DNA from: Mycobacterium sherrisii
Lineage (GTDB): Bacteria > Actinomycetota > Actinomycetes > Mycobacteriales > Mycobacteriaceae
DNA length: 57,616 bases
Direction: 5' to 3'
Assembly (NCBI RefSeq): GCF_002102355.1
Contig: NZ_LQPT01000108.1
Span: forward strand, 1 to 57,616
Each line of letters begins with the position of its first letter. Within the stretch, counting starts at the first letter, position 1. Position numbers and translations under genes: made by a program. The notes under the pieces are model-generated. The model did not search any database. It was not told the DNA's origin and saw nothing but the letters and a program-made list of their open reading frames with translations. Shown in pieces: positions 47,973 to 57,503 of the stretch.

Positions 47973-48650
47973 GTGACCGAGGAACAGCCCTGCAGTGCCC
48001 CAGCCGACCTGGCCGGGGAGCCCGCGCCCGCCGCCCGGCCGGCAAAAGCGCGGCTGTTGCAGGACGGTCGGGACATGTTCTGGTCGCTGGCCCCACTGGT
48101 CGTCGGGTGCATTCTGCTGGCTGGCGTGGTGGGAATGTGCTCATTCCAGCCGACCGGGGCGCACAAGGGAACGATTCCGTCGTACGACGCGGCCGCGGCC
48201 CTACGGGCGGACGCGCAGACGCTGGGATTCCCGATCCGGCTGCCGCAGTTGCCGGCGGGCTGGCAGCCCAACTCGGGCAGCCGTGGCGGCATCGAGGGCG
48301 GGCGAACCATGGGTGGGCAGCGCGTCCACGCGGCGACCTCGACGGTGGGCTACATCAGCCCGACCGGGAGGTATCTGAGCCTGACCCAGAGCAATGCCGA
48401 TGAGGACAAGCTGGTCGGATCGATCCATCCGTCGGCGTACCCCACCGGAACCGTAGACGTCGCGGGCACGAACTGGATCACCTACCGCGGCGCCGGGGAC
48501 CACGGCGCCGACACCGAACCCGTGTGGACGACCAGGCTGAGCAGCCCCGGCGGGGCCACCCAGATCGCGATCACCGGTGCCGGAACCACCGAGCAGTTTC
48601 GTACGCTGGCGGCAGCGACACAGTCGCAGCCACCCCTGGCAAGCCACTAG
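47973..48650 (+). CDS. DUF4245 membrane protein (Rv1100-like)
   Basis: A 225-residue protein from the GTG at 47973. About 40 cytosolic residues precede one helix ([22 protein letters not shown]). An extracytoplasmic domain follows with [33 protein letters not shown] and [13 protein letters not shown], the DUF4245 pattern. Function unknown, widely conserved in actinobacteria. The second dienelactone hydrolase gene follows after 23 bp. Confidence 0.85.
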   Translation: MTEEQPCSAPADLAGEPAPAARPAKARLLQDGRDMFWSLAPLVVGCILLAGVVGMCSFQPTGAHKGTIPSYDAAAALRADAQTLGFPIRLPQLPAGWQPNSGSRGGIEGGRTMGGQRVHAATSTVGYISPTGRYLSLTQSNADEDKLVGSIHPSAYPTGTVDVAGTNWITYRGAGDHGADTEPVWTTRLSSPGGATQIAITGAGTTEQFRTLAAATQSQPPLASH

Positions 48651-48673
48651 CTGACGGCTGATAGGAGCGAGTC

Positions 48674-49471
48674 GTGACGGCACCCGCAGCGGATCTCACC
48701 GGATGGGCGGCGGCGCCGTTCACCGCTGGTGGGCACACCCACGACGTCTACCGCAGGGGGACCGGCCCCGGCGTGGTGCTGATTCCTGAGATACCGGGGA
48801 TTCATCCCGGCGTGCTGGCCTTGGGTAACCACTTGGTGGACAACGGGTTTACGGTTGCCATGCCGTCGCTGTTCGGGGTGCCCGGCAAGGACGTGACGGT
48901 CGGCTACACGGCGGCGACGATCGCGCGGGCTTGCGTGGCACGAGAGTTCGCCGCATTCGCGACAAACAAGGCACGGCCGGTGTCGTTGTTCCTGCGGGCG
49001 CTGGCCCGCGACCTGAACGCGTCGACGCCCGGCAAGGGGGTCGGCGTGATCGGCCAGTGCTTCACCGGCGGTTTCGCGTTGGCCGCCGCGGTCGACGACA
49101 GCGTGCTGGCGCCGGTGCTCAGCCAACCGTCGGTGCCGCTGCCGCTGGGCCGGACTCGCCGCAGCGACACCGGGCTGAGTGCGTCCGAGATGTCCACGAT
49201 CGTCGACCGGACCACCAATGACGGGCTGTGCGCCATGGGCTTGCGATTCAGCGAGGACTGGATGTCGCCACGCGAGCGTTTCACCGCGCTCAAGGAGCGG
49301 CTCGGCGACGCGTTCGAGGTGATCGAGATCGATTCACGCCCAGGAAACGAACACGGTTTCGCCAAGGCGGCCCACTCGGTGCTGACCGACGAGGTTCGCG
49401 AGATCGACGGTCACCCCGCCTACGAGGCTCGCAAGCGTGTCGTCGAATTCCTCACTGCACGCTTGACTTAA
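48674..49471 (+). CDS. Dienelactone hydrolase family protein (second copy)
   Basis: A 265-residue alpha/beta hydrolase. The nucleophile elbow is VIGQCFTGGFAL with cysteine, and the histidine is in PGNEHGFAKAAH. VVLIPEIPGIHPG forms the oxyanion loop. It differs clearly from the copy at 5865, so the two are not a recent duplication. The GTG at 48674 has AGGAG 6 bases upstream. It is probably co-transcribed with the DUF4245 gene and overlaps the convergent AI-2E permease gene by 20 bp. Substrate unknown. Confidence 0.87.
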   Translation: MTAPAADLTGWAAAPFTAGGHTHDVYRRGTGPGVVLIPEIPGIHPGVLALGNHLVDNGFTVAMPSLFGVPGKDVTVGYTAATIARACVAREFAAFATNKARPVSLFLRALARDLNASTPGKGVGVIGQCFTGGFALAAAVDDSVLAPVLSQPSVPLPLGRTRRSDTGLSASEMSTIVDRTTNDGLCAMGLRFSEDWMSPRERFTALKERLGDAFEVIEIDSRPGNEHGFAKAAHSVLTDEVREIDGHPAYEARKRVVEFLTARLT

Positions 49472-50606
49472 CGTCGACGTCGGACTTCGATTTGCGGCGC
49501 GGCAGCCAGCCGCGCCGCGCGGGCGGTTCGGTGTCCGGGTCGACCAGCTCGACACCCTGATAGACCGCGAGATAGACGTCGATGGTGGTGACGATCAGGA
49601 TCATCAGCACCGGCCCGATGACGATGCCCCACGGACCGAACATGGCGATACCGGCGAACACCGACAGCAGCATCAGCGCGGAATTCAGCCGGGCGTCGCG
49701 CGGCACCAGCACCGGACGCAGGAAGTTGTCGATGTTGGTCACCACCAGCAGATGCCACGCGACGACGAACAGGCCACCGAAGATGTTGCCGTAGAAGATC
49801 ATTCCGATGCCGAATGGAATCGTCACGATGCCACCGCCCAACGGGATGATCGATAGCGCGGTGAGCAGAATCGCGAAAATGAAGAAGCCGTGGTGAAACC
49901 CGGCGATGTAGATCGAGGCGGCGCCGGCCACACCCTGGCACAATGCGATGACGAACTGGCCGAACACGGTGCCGCGCACCATGGCTCCAGTCTTGCGCAG
50001 GTACAGGTCGGTGACTTCGGCGCCGAGCGGGTTGAGTTGACCCAATAGCGTGCGTAACTTCTCCCGGTGCACCAGCAAGGCCAGGAACACGTACACGAAA
50101 ATGATCCCGTAGGTGACCGCTGCGGCGAGTCCGCCGGCGGCGCCCTGCAGGAATTGCAGCAGCCATTGACCGGCGTGCTGCGCCACGTTGACCATCGCCT
50201 TGCGCAGCATCTCGGGGGTTACGGTGATGTGCAGGAATGGGATTCGGGCGAGCACGTCATTGGCCAGTTGCAGCACTTTGCCGCCGAGCTCGCTGGGATC
50301 GGTGGTCTTCACCCAGTCGGAAATGCTACCCAGCATCCGGGAAATCTGAATGACGGCCAAGACCACCAAGAGGCCGACCGGCACGATGACCATCGCCAGG
50401 GCCGACAACAGGGTGCAGGCCGCCGCCAGCCCGGTGCCCAGGCGTCGGTTGAACCTGTTGAACAGCGGCGTGAACAGGTATGCCCCGACGGCGGCCACCA
50501 CGATCAGCACGAAGAAGTCCCGCAGGAAGTAGGCGCCGAACAGCAACGCGATCATCGTGAAAACCGCAAGCGCGCGCTTTTGTGTGAGCGTGAATTCGGT
50601 GTTCAT
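49452..50606 (-). CDS. AI-2E family transporter-like membrane protein (Rv1101c-like)
   Basis: A 384-residue permease with eight predicted helices in the AI-2E/PerM pattern: LFGAYFLRDFFVLIVVAAVGAYLF, then a soluble loop with VTPEMLRKAMVNVAQ, then GIIFVYVFLALLVHREKL, and PLGGGIVTIPFGIGMIFYG plus MFGPWGIVIGPVLMILIVT. The C-terminus is charged. Real substrates vary (ions, small signals) and AI-2 export is not implied. The length agrees with Rv1101c. It lies 73 bp after the 3beta-HSD gene. The mazEF3 genes found between them in M. tuberculosis are absent. Confidence 0.9.
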   Translation of the reverse strand: MNTEFTLTQKRALAVFTMIALLFGAYFLRDFFVLIVVAAVGAYLFTPLFNRFNRRLGTGLAAACTLLSALAMVIVPVGLLVVLAVIQISRMLGSISDWVKTTDPSELGGKVLQLANDVLARIPFLHITVTPEMLRKAMVNVAQHAGQWLLQFLQGAAGGLAAAVTYGIIFVYVFLALLVHREKLRTLLGQLNPLGAEVTDLYLRKTGAMVRGTVFGQFVIALCQGVAGAASIYIAGFHHGFFIFAILLTALSIIPLGGGIVTIPFGIGMIFYGNIFGGLFVVAWHLLVVTNIDNFLRPVLVPRDARLNSALMLLSVFAGIAMFGPWGIVIGPVLMILIVTTIDVYLAVYQGVELVDPDTEPPARRGWLPRRKSKSDVDVKSSVQ

Positions 50607-50679
50607 CCGCCGCCCTCCGCGTCGCCGTTGAGCTGAACCTTAGCCCGCGGCGGCGGTTTTCGGCAGCGACCGCGCGGGG

Positions 50680-51777
50680 CTAGCGGGAACGCCGCGCGGT
50701 CTTGGCGGCCAGAGCTTCGCGTTCCATCTGGTGATACATCTCCACGTAATACGACAGGCACTCGGTGAGGGCCTTCTCGGTGGTGAACAGGGGCTGGTAA
50801 CCGAGATCGCGGGTGGCCTTGGCGACGGAGAAGAAGTTGTCCAGGTACAACCGCTCGACCGCCAGGGGTTCGAGCAGCGGCGCCGGGATGCCGAACCGGA
50901 AGTGCAGGCGCTGCCATCCGGTCATGGCCGCCCGGACGACGGGGCCGTTCACTCGAATTCGCGGCCAGGTCTGCCCGCAGGCTTCTATCACTGGCCGGGC
51001 GAACTCGAACATGTTGATCGGTTCGGCATCGTTGATGAAGTAGGCCTGACCGGGGGCGGTGCCGCCCGGCACCAGGTGGTGGGCGGCGAGTAGAAATCCG
51101 TGAATCAGGTTGTGCACGTAGGAGTTATCCAGCCGGGCCGACTTGCGGCCGATGAGGACCTTGACATGTCGGGCGATCACGCTTTCGAACAGCTTGCGGA
51201 ACATGGTTTGGTCGCCGCGGCCCCAGATGCCGCTGGGCCGGATCGCGCACGTCATCATGCCGTCAACACCGTTCTGGGACAACACGTATCGCTCGGCAAC
51301 CACCTTGGTTTCGGTGTAGAGGTCGTTGAAACGCGTGGTGTAGGGCAGGGTCTCGTCGCCGCCCGCGATGTTTTGGCCGCCCATCACCACGCTGTTGGAG
51401 GAGGTATAGACGAATCGCTGCACGCCCGCCGCGCGGCCGGCTGCCACCAGGTTCTGGGTACCGCCGACGTTGATGGCGAAGCTGCGTTGACGGTACTCGT
51501 CGGTCACCGACGCGCCGCCCATCAGATCGATGATCGCGGCGGTGTGGAACACGGTGTCGATCCCGGCCACTGCCTGCGTGCAGATGGCCTGGTCGGTGAT
51601 GTCGCCCTGCAGCACCTCCAGTTGCGGGTGCGCGGGCAGCGGCGAGGGGGCGCGGTCGAAGGAGCGTACCGAGTAACCGCGGTCCAGCAGGGTGGTCACC
51701 AGGTTGGCGCCGACGAACCCGGAGCCACCGGTAACCAGGACACGCCCGAGTTCGGCCGTCAGTGATGCATCACCCAT
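50680..51777 (-). CDS. 3beta-hydroxysteroid dehydrogenase (Rv1106c-like)
   Basis: A 365-residue short-chain dehydrogenase of the 3beta-HSD family. The NAD site is VLVTGGSGFVGANLV, FVYTSSNSVVMGG holds the Ser, LYTETKVVAERYVL the Tyr-Lys pair, and AIRPSGIWGRGD follows. It oxidises cholesterol to cholestenone, the first step of sterol breakdown. The ATG at 51777 has no ribosome site but a TATCCT 7 bases upstream. A perfect KstR-type box overlaps this promoter, as reported for the M. smegmatis ortholog. The C-terminus is Arg-rich. Confidence 0.93.
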   Translation of the reverse strand: MGDASLTAELGRVLVTGGSGFVGANLVTTLLDRGYSVRSFDRAPSPLPAHPQLEVLQGDITDQAICTQAVAGIDTVFHTAAIIDLMGGASVTDEYRQRSFAINVGGTQNLVAAGRAAGVQRFVYTSSNSVVMGGQNIAGGDETLPYTTRFNDLYTETKVVAERYVLSQNGVDGMMTCAIRPSGIWGRGDQTMFRKLFESVIARHVKVLIGRKSARLDNSYVHNLIHGFLLAAHHLVPGGTAPGQAYFINDAEPINMFEFARPVIEACGQTWPRIRVNGPVVRAAMTGWQRLHFRFGIPAPLLEPLAVERLYLDNFFSVAKATRDLGYQPLFTTEKALTECLSYYVEMYHQMEREALAAKTARRSR

Positions 51778-51784
51778 GCAGGAG

Positions 51785-51790
51785 AGGATA
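51785..51790 (-). promoter_or_regulatory. Probable -10 of leaderless 3beta-HSD gene
   Basis: On the minus strand TATCCT ends 7 bases before the ATG at 51777, consistent with leaderless transcription. Confidence 0.6.
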
Positions 51791-51792
51791 AC

Positions 51793-51806
51793 TGAAACAC
51801 GTTCCA
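51793..51806. promoter_or_regulatory. KstR operator
   Basis: TGAAACACGTTCCA fits the published KstR consensus TNNAACNNGTTNNA at every fixed position. It is 2 bp upstream of the -10, where KstR would block polymerase until sterol-derived CoA esters release it. Confidence 0.8.
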
Positions 51807-51851
51807 GTTTTCCAACAACGAGGGGTAATTCGTTTTGTGGATACCCCCCGG

Positions 51852-52100
51852 TCAGCCGTCGTCGTCGTGGCCGGCCGCCAGCACGTCCGCGACCCGCTTG
51901 CGCGCTCCAGCTAAGTGCTCTTCGCACCGTTTCGCCAGTTCCTCGCCGCGCTCCCAAAGTTTGAGCGACGCGTCGAGGTCCAGTCCGCCCTGCTCCAACG
52001 CGCGCACCACCTCGATCAGTTCGTCCCGGCAAGCTTCGTAGCCGAGCTGACTAATGGGTGTAGCCGCATCGTCCGTCCCGCCGCTGTTGTCAGTGACCAT
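51852..52100 (-). CDS. xseB: Exodeoxyribonuclease VII small subunit
   Basis: An 82-residue protein with the family pattern [44 protein letters not shown], shown here only by its key parts: [17 protein letters not shown] and LWERGEEL. It forms a helical hairpin that binds XseA. Its start overlaps the xseA stop by 11 bp, so the subunits are coupled. It is third in the operon after the Rv1109c-like gene and xseA. Confidence 0.93.
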   Translation of the reverse strand: MVTDNSGGTDDAATPISQLGYEACRDELIEVVRALEQGGLDLDASLKLWERGEELAKRCEEHLAGARKRVADVLAAGHDDDG

Positions 52101-53349
52101 CGGTCAGCCCTTCACTCGTCGCCGCCACCGCGCCGTCGGAAACCCGCACCCGCAACCGGGTGCCCGCGGGTGCGTCTGCCACGGAGCGCAGCACGCGCAT
52201 CGGCTCGGCGGAGCCGGCCGCGGGCACCGTCTGCACCACCGCGTAGCCGCGGGCCAGCGTGGCCGCCGGACCCAGGGTGGCCAGCCGCGCGGCCAGGTGG
52301 CCGACCCGTTCGGATTCGGCGGCGACCAGCCGGGTGATGTCGCGGCGGACCGCCGCGCGGGCGCGGTGAATTTCGTCGGCTCGCGCGCTCAACGCCGTCA
52401 GCGGTTCGGCCAGCACCGGCCGGCTGCGCAGCTGGGCCAGGGCGCGCTGTTCGCGGGACACCCAGTTGCGCAACGCCTGTGCGCTGCGCCGGCGCAGATC
52501 GTGCAGGAGCTGTTGCTCCGCGGCGGTGTCGGGGACCATCTTCTTGGCCGCGTCGGTGGGGGTGGCCGCGCGCAGGTCGGCCACCAAATCGCAGAGCGGA
52601 TTGTCCGGCTCGTGGCCCACCGCGCTGACCACCGGGGTGCGGCAGGCCGCGATCGCCCGGCACAGCGTCTCGTCGGAGAACGGCAGCAGATCCTCGACGC
52701 TGCCGCCCCCGCGGGCCAGCACGATCACATCGACGACCGGGTCGCGGTCGAGTTCCCTTAGCGCCTCGACGATTTGGGCGACGGCGTTGGGTCCTTGAAC
52801 GGCGGTGTTGCGGATGGCGAAGCGTACGGCGGGCCAGCGGGCGCCGGCCACCGTGGTCACGTCGCGCTCGGCAGCGCTGGCGCGACCCGTGATCAGCCCA
52901 ATCATGTTCGGCAGGAAGGGGATTGGCCGTTTGAGCCGCGGGTCGAACAGGCCTTCGGCGTCCAGCAGTCGGCGTAACCGGTCGATGCGGGCCAGCAGCT
53001 CGCCGACACCAACGGCGCGAATCTCGGACAGCCGCAACGAGAATGTGCCGCGCCCGGTGTAGAACGACGGCTTCCCGCAGACCACCACCTGCGTGCCCTC
53101 CACCAACTTCACCGGCGCATTGTGCACCAGGTCGCGCGGGCACGTCACGGTGAGCGACATGTCGGCGGCCGGGTCGCGCAGCACCATGAACACGGTTTTG
53201 GAGTCGGCGCGAATGTTGATCTGGGCCAACTGTCCTTCGACCCACACCGTGCCCAGCCGGTCGATCCAGCCCGCGACCCGGATCGCGACGGCACGAACCG
53301 GGAACGGGTTCTCAGCCGAGTTCGGCTCCGAATTCGCCGCTCGCGTCAC
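52090..53349 (-). CDS. xseA: Exodeoxyribonuclease VII large subunit
   Basis: A 419-residue subunit. An N-terminal OB fold ([20 protein letters not shown]) is followed by the catalytic core: [61 protein letters not shown]. The C-terminus is coiled. It degrades single-stranded DNA from both ends with XseB. The GTG at 53349 overlaps the stop of the Rv1109c-like gene (GTGA), which decides the start; the frame is open far upstream to 54114. Confidence 0.94.
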   Translation of the reverse strand: MTRAANSEPNSAENPFPVRAVAIRVAGWIDRLGTVWVEGQLAQINIRADSKTVFMVLRDPAADMSLTVTCPRDLVHNAPVKLVEGTQVVVCGKPSFYTGRGTFSLRLSEIRAVGVGELLARIDRLRRLLDAEGLFDPRLKRPIPFLPNMIGLITGRASAAERDVTTVAGARWPAVRFAIRNTAVQGPNAVAQIVEALRELDRDPVVDVIVLARGGGSVEDLLPFSDETLCRAIAACRTPVVSAVGHEPDNPLCDLVADLRAATPTDAAKKMVPDTAAEQQLLHDLRRRSAQALRNWVSREQRALAQLRSRPVLAEPLTALSARADEIHRARAAVRRDITRLVAAESERVGHLAARLATLGPAATLARGYAVVQTVPAAGSAEPMRVLRSVADAPAGTRLRVRVSDGAVAATSEGLTDGH

Positions 53350-53957
53350 TTGGCGGTCGCGCGGGTGATCCTGTTGGCCAGCAACGTCTGAAACGGAGCA
53401 CGGGCCCTGGTGGCCTGCTCGTAGGCCAGCAAGGCTTCGAGGTCGTCGACGCCCAGCGACTGCACGCGCGCCCGCAGCTGGGCCAGGGTCAGTTCGGGGT
53501 AGTCGAGTTCGGCCGCGACCGACGGCTCGGGAACCGCCGGTTTGTCGGGCCGCCGCGTGGTGGCCGGCGCACCCGCGTCCACCGCGGCATCGGCGACCGA
53601 GTACAAGGCGAACCGCCCCTCGGCGCGGCGATCGCCCCCGGCGCCGTCGGGCAATTCGGCATTCCCGCCGGGCCCGTCGAGGGCATCGAAGGCGCCGTCG
53701 ATCGCGACTTCGGTGTCCTCGTCGAACGTCGCCCACTCCGGCTTCTCGTCCTTGGGCGGGAAAATCGACTCCAGCGTCGAATCGCCCTTGATCACCAGCT
53801 CCGCCAGGTTTTGCTGAAACCGCATCACCAGGTGTGCCGCCTGACTGGCTACCGTCATCGGATACATCAAAATCGTCTTCGGCAGTCTCAGCGTTTCCTC
53901 GACGGCGACTGTCGCCGCACCGACCAATAGCCGAACTCCATACGGTGCCGTAGCCAT
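53346..53957 (-). CDS. Lipid droplet-associated protein family (Rv1109c-like)
   Basis: A 203-residue protein starting [21 protein letters not shown] with an amphipathic N-terminus ([25 protein letters not shown]) suited to lipid surfaces. A linker of low complexity follows, then a C-terminal helical part with [34 protein letters not shown], here summarised by LRARVQSL and LLAYEQAT. Databases name this family as lipid droplet-associated, from memory. It precedes xseA with a 4 bp overlap, an odd pairing of lipid-body and DNA-repair genes. It is divergent from ispH. Confidence 0.8.
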   Translation of the reverse strand: MATAPYGVRLLVGAATVAVEETLRLPKTILMYPMTVASQAAHLVMRFQQNLAELVIKGDSTLESIFPPKDEKPEWATFDEDTEVAIDGAFDALDGPGGNAELPDGAGGDRRAEGRFALYSVADAAVDAGAPATTRRPDKPAVPEPSVAAELDYPELTLAQLRARVQSLGVDDLEALLAYEQATRARAPFQTLLANRITRATAK

Positions 53958-54033
53958 GCGTCCCAGATTGCCCTAAGCACCGGCGAACGCCAAGCCCAGC
54001 GCCGCGAGCTGGCAACGCCGTGTCGGCAGAACG

Positions 54034-54039
54034 TACCCT
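54034..54039 (+). promoter_or_regulatory. Probable -10 of leaderless ispH
   Basis: TACCCT ends 7 bases before the ATG at 54047; no ribosome site. This decides the start at 54047 over the longer frame from 54020. Confidence 0.6.
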
Positions 54040-54046
54040 GGGTGCC

Positions 54047-55045
54047 ATGCCGCCGACTGTTGACATGGGGATTCCCGGCGCATCCAGCTCGGTAGCCACC
54101 GATCCGGCCCGCAAGCGAGTGCTGCTGGCGGAGCCCCGTGGCTATTGCGCGGGTGTGGACCGGGCCGTCGAGACGGTCGAGCGTGCGCTGCAAAAGCACG
54201 GCGCTCCCGTCTACGTGCGGCACGAGATCGTGCACAACCGGCACGTCGTCGACACCCTGGAAAAGGCCGGTGCGGTGTTCGTGGAGGAGACCGATCAGGT
54301 GCCGGAGGGCGCCATCGTGGTGTTCTCTGCGCACGGCGTGGCGCCCACGGTGCACGAGGCGGCCGCCGCGCGCAACCTGCACACCATCGACGCGACCTGC
54401 CCGCTGGTGACCAAGGTTCACAACGAGGCGCGGCGATTCGCCCGCAACGACTACGACATCCTGCTGATCGGCCACGAGGGCCACGAGGAAGTCATCGGGA
54501 CGGCCGGCGAGGCGCCCGAGCACGTGCAACTGGTCGACGGCGTGTCCTCGGTCGACAACGTGACGGTCCGTGACGAGGACAAGGTCGTGTGGTTATCGCA
54601 GACCACGCTGTCGGTCGACGAGACGATGGAGATCGTCGAGCGGCTTCGGCAACGGTTCCCCAAGCTGCAGGATCCCCCGAGTGACGACATCTGCTACGCG
54701 ACCCAGAACCGGCAGGTCGCGGTCAAGGCGATGGCGCCGGAATGCGAGTTGGTGATCGTCGTCGGATCGCGCAATTCCTCGAATTCGGTGCGGCTGGTCG
54801 AGGTGGCTAAGGGCGGTGGCGCGGCGGCCGCCCACCTGGTCGATTGGGCCGACGATATCGATCCGGCCTGGTTGGACGGGGTGCGGACGGTCGGGGTCAC
54901 CTCCGGAGCGTCCGTCCCCGAGGTGTTGGTGCGCGGCGTGCTGGAGCGGCTGGCCGAATTCGGTTTCGACGTGGTGCAACCGGTGACGACCGCGCAGGAG
55001 ACGCTGGTGTTCGCCCTGCCGCGGGAGATCCGCTCGTTGCTCTAG
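54047..55045 (+). CDS. ispH: 4-hydroxy-3-methylbut-2-enyl diphosphate reductase IspH (LytB2)
   Basis: A 332-residue iron-sulfur enzyme. The three cluster cysteines are C34 ([11 protein letters not shown]), C118 ([12 protein letters not shown]) and C216 ([11 protein letters not shown]). Substrate histidines and Glu lie in HEIVHN and SAHGVAP. It performs the last step of the MEP pathway, making IPP and DMAPP. It corresponds to lytB2 (Rv1110), the main IspH of mycobacteria. The gene is divergent from the Rv1109c-like gene and convergent with the DUF6542 gene (18 bp gap). Confidence 0.96.
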   Translation: MPPTVDMGIPGASSSVATDPARKRVLLAEPRGYCAGVDRAVETVERALQKHGAPVYVRHEIVHNRHVVDTLEKAGAVFVEETDQVPEGAIVVFSAHGVAPTVHEAAAARNLHTIDATCPLVTKVHNEARRFARNDYDILLIGHEGHEEVIGTAGEAPEHVQLVDGVSSVDNVTVRDEDKVVWLSQTTLSVDETMEIVERLRQRFPKLQDPPSDDICYATQNRQVAVKAMAPECELVIVVGSRNSSNSVRLVEVAKGGGAAAAHLVDWADDIDPAWLDGVRTVGVTSGASVPEVLVRGVLERLAEFGFDVVQPVTTAQETLVFALPREIRSLL

Positions 55046-55063
55046 GCGGCAGATCGGCCCGGG

Positions 55064-56296
55064 TTAGACGTCATACTCCCAGGAGTCCGCGGGCGGGCGT
55101 CCCGGTGACCGGGGGTTGGCCCGCGGCCGACCGCGACGCTCGACCCGGTGCTCTTCAGGCGGGCCGGACGCACCGGCCGCGCGGTAGCGAACCTGCGAGA
55201 TCGGGTGATGCGTCGAATCTGCGCCGTTCGTGCCGCTGGCGGCCGGCCGGCGTCGGGGTTCCGGGGTGCGCTGGTAGGAGTCGTACGGGTCGTAGGACTG
55301 GTGGCGGCGGTAGGAATCCCGCGAGAGGGGCGGTTCATACCGGTCGGGGTCGTCGAAACGGCTGGTCCGGGGAGCGGGGCGGTCGTAGGGGCTGCGCCTA
55401 CCGCGAGGGTCGCGAGGGTCGCGCCGGCTGTCCCGCGGCGATTGCCCGCGCGGGTCCGGCTCGTCCAGTGGTCTCGGACGGCGCCGCGCCGACCGGCGCG
55501 GCGGGTCGGCCGGATCGAGGTCGCGTGGCGGTGGCTGGCGCCGCCGGCGCGGCCGCTCAGCCGCGGGGTCGTGGTCGTCCTGCGGTGACGGGCGGACGTG
55601 GCGGGATCGGCTTCGGGCGGTGCCGGACCGGCTGCCGCGTGCCGGGCGGCCGGATTTGGCGCCGCCACGCGCAGGGCGGCGGCCGGAGTCGCCGTCCTCG
55701 GCGTCGTCGTCCGTTTCTTCGGGCGACGCGACCCCCAGCAGCGAGTTCAATTTGGCGCTGATGGCCTGCAGGAGCGACGAACCGGTCACGGTGGCGCGCT
55801 CGGTCGCCTTCTCGGTGCCCTCGGTGTTTGTGGTGTCCAGGGGGTTTTTGGCGGCCGTCCGCTGTGCCGCGGCGAAATACCACCGGATCAGGCCGATCAG
55901 CAGCACTCCGCCCGCGGTCCCCAGCATCAGCGGGAATCGCTCGATCAGGGGGTAGCCGCAGTTGATCAGCAGGTCCTTGAGGCTGCCGATCTTGGCGCCG
56001 TGGAACAGCCAGTAGGCGCCGGGGACAGCGCAGAAGAGGATCAGGGGGGGTTGAATGACCGCGGTGAACAGGCCGTCTTGACGCACGGCCAACACCGCCG
56101 CCACGCAACCCGCTATATAGAGGCAGGCGAAGACACCGGTCAGCTCCTTGTGTCCCGCCCCCGAGTCGATCCCATAGCCGACGGCAGTGCCGGTCACGGC
56201 GATGAGCAAGGCTATCCACCACGGCACGCCTGGAATGTTGGGATGGGCCGAGCGATGGGCAGCTTCTACTGCCGAGGTTCCCCGCTGCGCTGACAC
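55064..56296 (-). CDS. DUF6542 membrane protein with long Arg-rich tail (Rv1111c-like)
   Basis: A 410-residue protein. Residues 20-145 hold four membrane helices (IPGVPWWIALLIAVTGTAVGYGID, LFTAVIQPPLILFCAVPGAYWL) as in DUF6542. The remaining 265 residues are disordered and dominated by Arg, Pro, Asp and Ser (RRRRQPPPRDLDPADPPRR, then repeats of DPRG and RYEPPLSRD). Such tails bind nucleic acid or partner proteins in other families; here the role is unknown. The GTG at 56296 looks leaderless. A run of seven C lies in the coding sequence at 56044-56050. Confidence 0.85.
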   Translation of the reverse strand: MSAQRGTSAVEAAHRSAHPNIPGVPWWIALLIAVTGTAVGYGIDSGAGHKELTGVFACLYIAGCVAAVLAVRQDGLFTAVIQPPLILFCAVPGAYWLFHGAKIGSLKDLLINCGYPLIERFPLMLGTAGGVLLIGLIRWYFAAAQRTAAKNPLDTTNTEGTEKATERATVTGSSLLQAISAKLNSLLGVASPEETDDDAEDGDSGRRPARGGAKSGRPARGSRSGTARSRSRHVRPSPQDDHDPAAERPRRRRQPPPRDLDPADPPRRSARRRPRPLDEPDPRGQSPRDSRRDPRDPRGRRSPYDRPAPRTSRFDDPDRYEPPLSRDSYRRHQSYDPYDSYQRTPEPRRRPAASGTNGADSTHHPISQVRYRAAGASGPPEEHRVERRGRPRANPRSPGRPPADSWEYDV

Positions 56297-56302
56297 ATGT
56301 AG

Positions 56303-56308
56303 ACCGTA
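56303..56308 (-). promoter_or_regulatory. Probable -10 of leaderless DUF6542 gene
   Basis: On the minus strand TACGGT ends 6 bases before the GTG at 56296. Confidence 0.5.
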
Positions 56309-56414
56309 CCGGGAATGACCCCAAACACCCGTAAATAGCTTGTTAGGTATGCCGGGCGTGCCATGGCGGCGCGCACGAACCGGTCCGCCGCGCCCCGGGC
56401 CCGGCGCGGAGCCC

Positions 56415-56420
56415 TAAACT
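56415..56420 (+). promoter_or_regulatory. Probable -10 of ychF
   Basis: TAAACT ends 9 bases before the GTG at 56430, with no Shine-Dalgarno; leaderless or nearly so. Confidence 0.45.
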
Positions 56421-56429
56421 TGGTTCCCC

Positions 56430-57503
56430 GTGAGCCTGAGCCTGGGAATCGTGGGCCTGCCCAACGTCGGCAAGTCGACTCTGTTCAACGCCCTGACCCG
56501 TAACGACGTGGTGGCGGCAAACTATCCGTTTGCCACGATCGAACCGAACGAAGGGGTCGTCGCGCTGCCCGACCCGCGCCTGGACAAGTTGGCAGAGCTG
56601 TTCGGGTCGGAGCGGATCGTGCCGGCGCCGGTGACGTTCGTCGACATCGCCGGAATCGTGAAGGGCGCCTCCGAGGGGGCCGGGCTCGGCAACAAATTCT
56701 TGGCCAACATCCGCGAGTGCGACGCGATCTGCCAGGTGGTGCGGGTGTTCGCCGACGACGACGTGGTGCACGTCGACGGCAAGGTCGACCCGCGGTCGGA
56801 CATCGAGGTGATCGAGACCGAGCTGATCCTCGCCGACATGCAGACCCTGGAGAAGGCGATCCCGCGGCTGGAGAAGGAAGCCCGCAACAACAAGGAACGC
56901 AAACCCGTGCACGAGGCGGCCGTGGCCGCCCAGACGGTCCTGGACTCGGGCAAGACGCTGTTCGCGGCGGGCGTCGAGGCGTCCCTGCTGCGCGAGCTGA
57001 ACCTGATGACCACCAAGCCGTTTCTGTATGTGTTCAACTCCGACGAATCGGTGCTGACCGACGAGGCCCGCAAGGCCGAGCTGCGCGAACTGGTCGCACC
57101 GGCCGACGCGGTGTTCCTCGACGCGAAGATCGAGGCGGAGCTGCAGGAGCTGGACGACGAGTCGGCGGCGGAATTGCTCGAGTCGATCGGTCAGACCGAG
57201 CGGGGGCTGGATGCGTTGGCGCGGGCCGGTTTTCACACGCTCAAGCTGCAGACGTATTTGACCGCGGGCCCAAAAGAGGCGCGGGCGTGGGTGATTCACC
57301 AAGGCGACACCGCGCCCAAGGCAGCGGGGGTAATTCACTCCGACTTCGAGAAGGGCTTCATCAAGGCCGAGATCGTGTCCTTCGACGACCTGGTGGAAGC
57401 CGGATCGATGGCGGCCGCCAAGGCGGCCGGCAAGGTCCGCATGGAGGGCAAGGACTACGTGATGGCCGACGGCGATGTGGTCGAGTTCCGGTTCAACGTC
57501 TAG
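56430..57503 (+). CDS. ychF: Redox-responsive ATPase/GTPase YchF (OLA1 family)
   Basis: A 357-residue Obg-family P-loop protein, the same length as Rv1112. G1 is GIVGLPNVGKSTLFNAL, followed by NYPFATIEPNEGVV (switch I) and DIAGIVKGASEGAGLGNKFL (G3). The coiled-coil insert spans about 130-200. The C-terminal TGS domain has LQTYLTAGPKEARAWVI, HSDFEKGFIKAEIVSFDDL and the final DGDVVEFRFNV. YchF prefers ATP over GTP and binds ribosomes. It stands alone, divergent from the DUF6542 gene. Confidence 0.95.
   Translation: MSLSLGIVGLPNVGKSTLFNALTRNDVVAANYPFATIEPNEGVVALPDPRLDKLAELFGSERIVPAPVTFVDIAGIVKGASEGAGLGNKFLANIRECDAICQVVRVFADDDVVHVDGKVDPRSDIEVIETELILADMQTLEKAIPRLEKEARNNKERKPVHEAAVAAQTVLDSGKTLFAAGVEASLLRELNLMTTKPFLYVFNSDESVLTDEARKAELRELVAPADAVFLDAKIEAELQELDDESAAELLESIGQTERGLDALARAGFHTLKLQTYLTAGPKEARAWVIHQGDTAPKAAGVIHSDFEKGFIKAEIVSFDDLVEAGSMAAAKAAGKVRMEGKDYVMADGDVVEFRFNV

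Noticed and set aside
52090-54114. A 674-codon leftward open frame
   Set aside because: The part above 53349 is another frame of the Rv1109c-like gene; XseA starts at the GTG overlapping that gene's stop.
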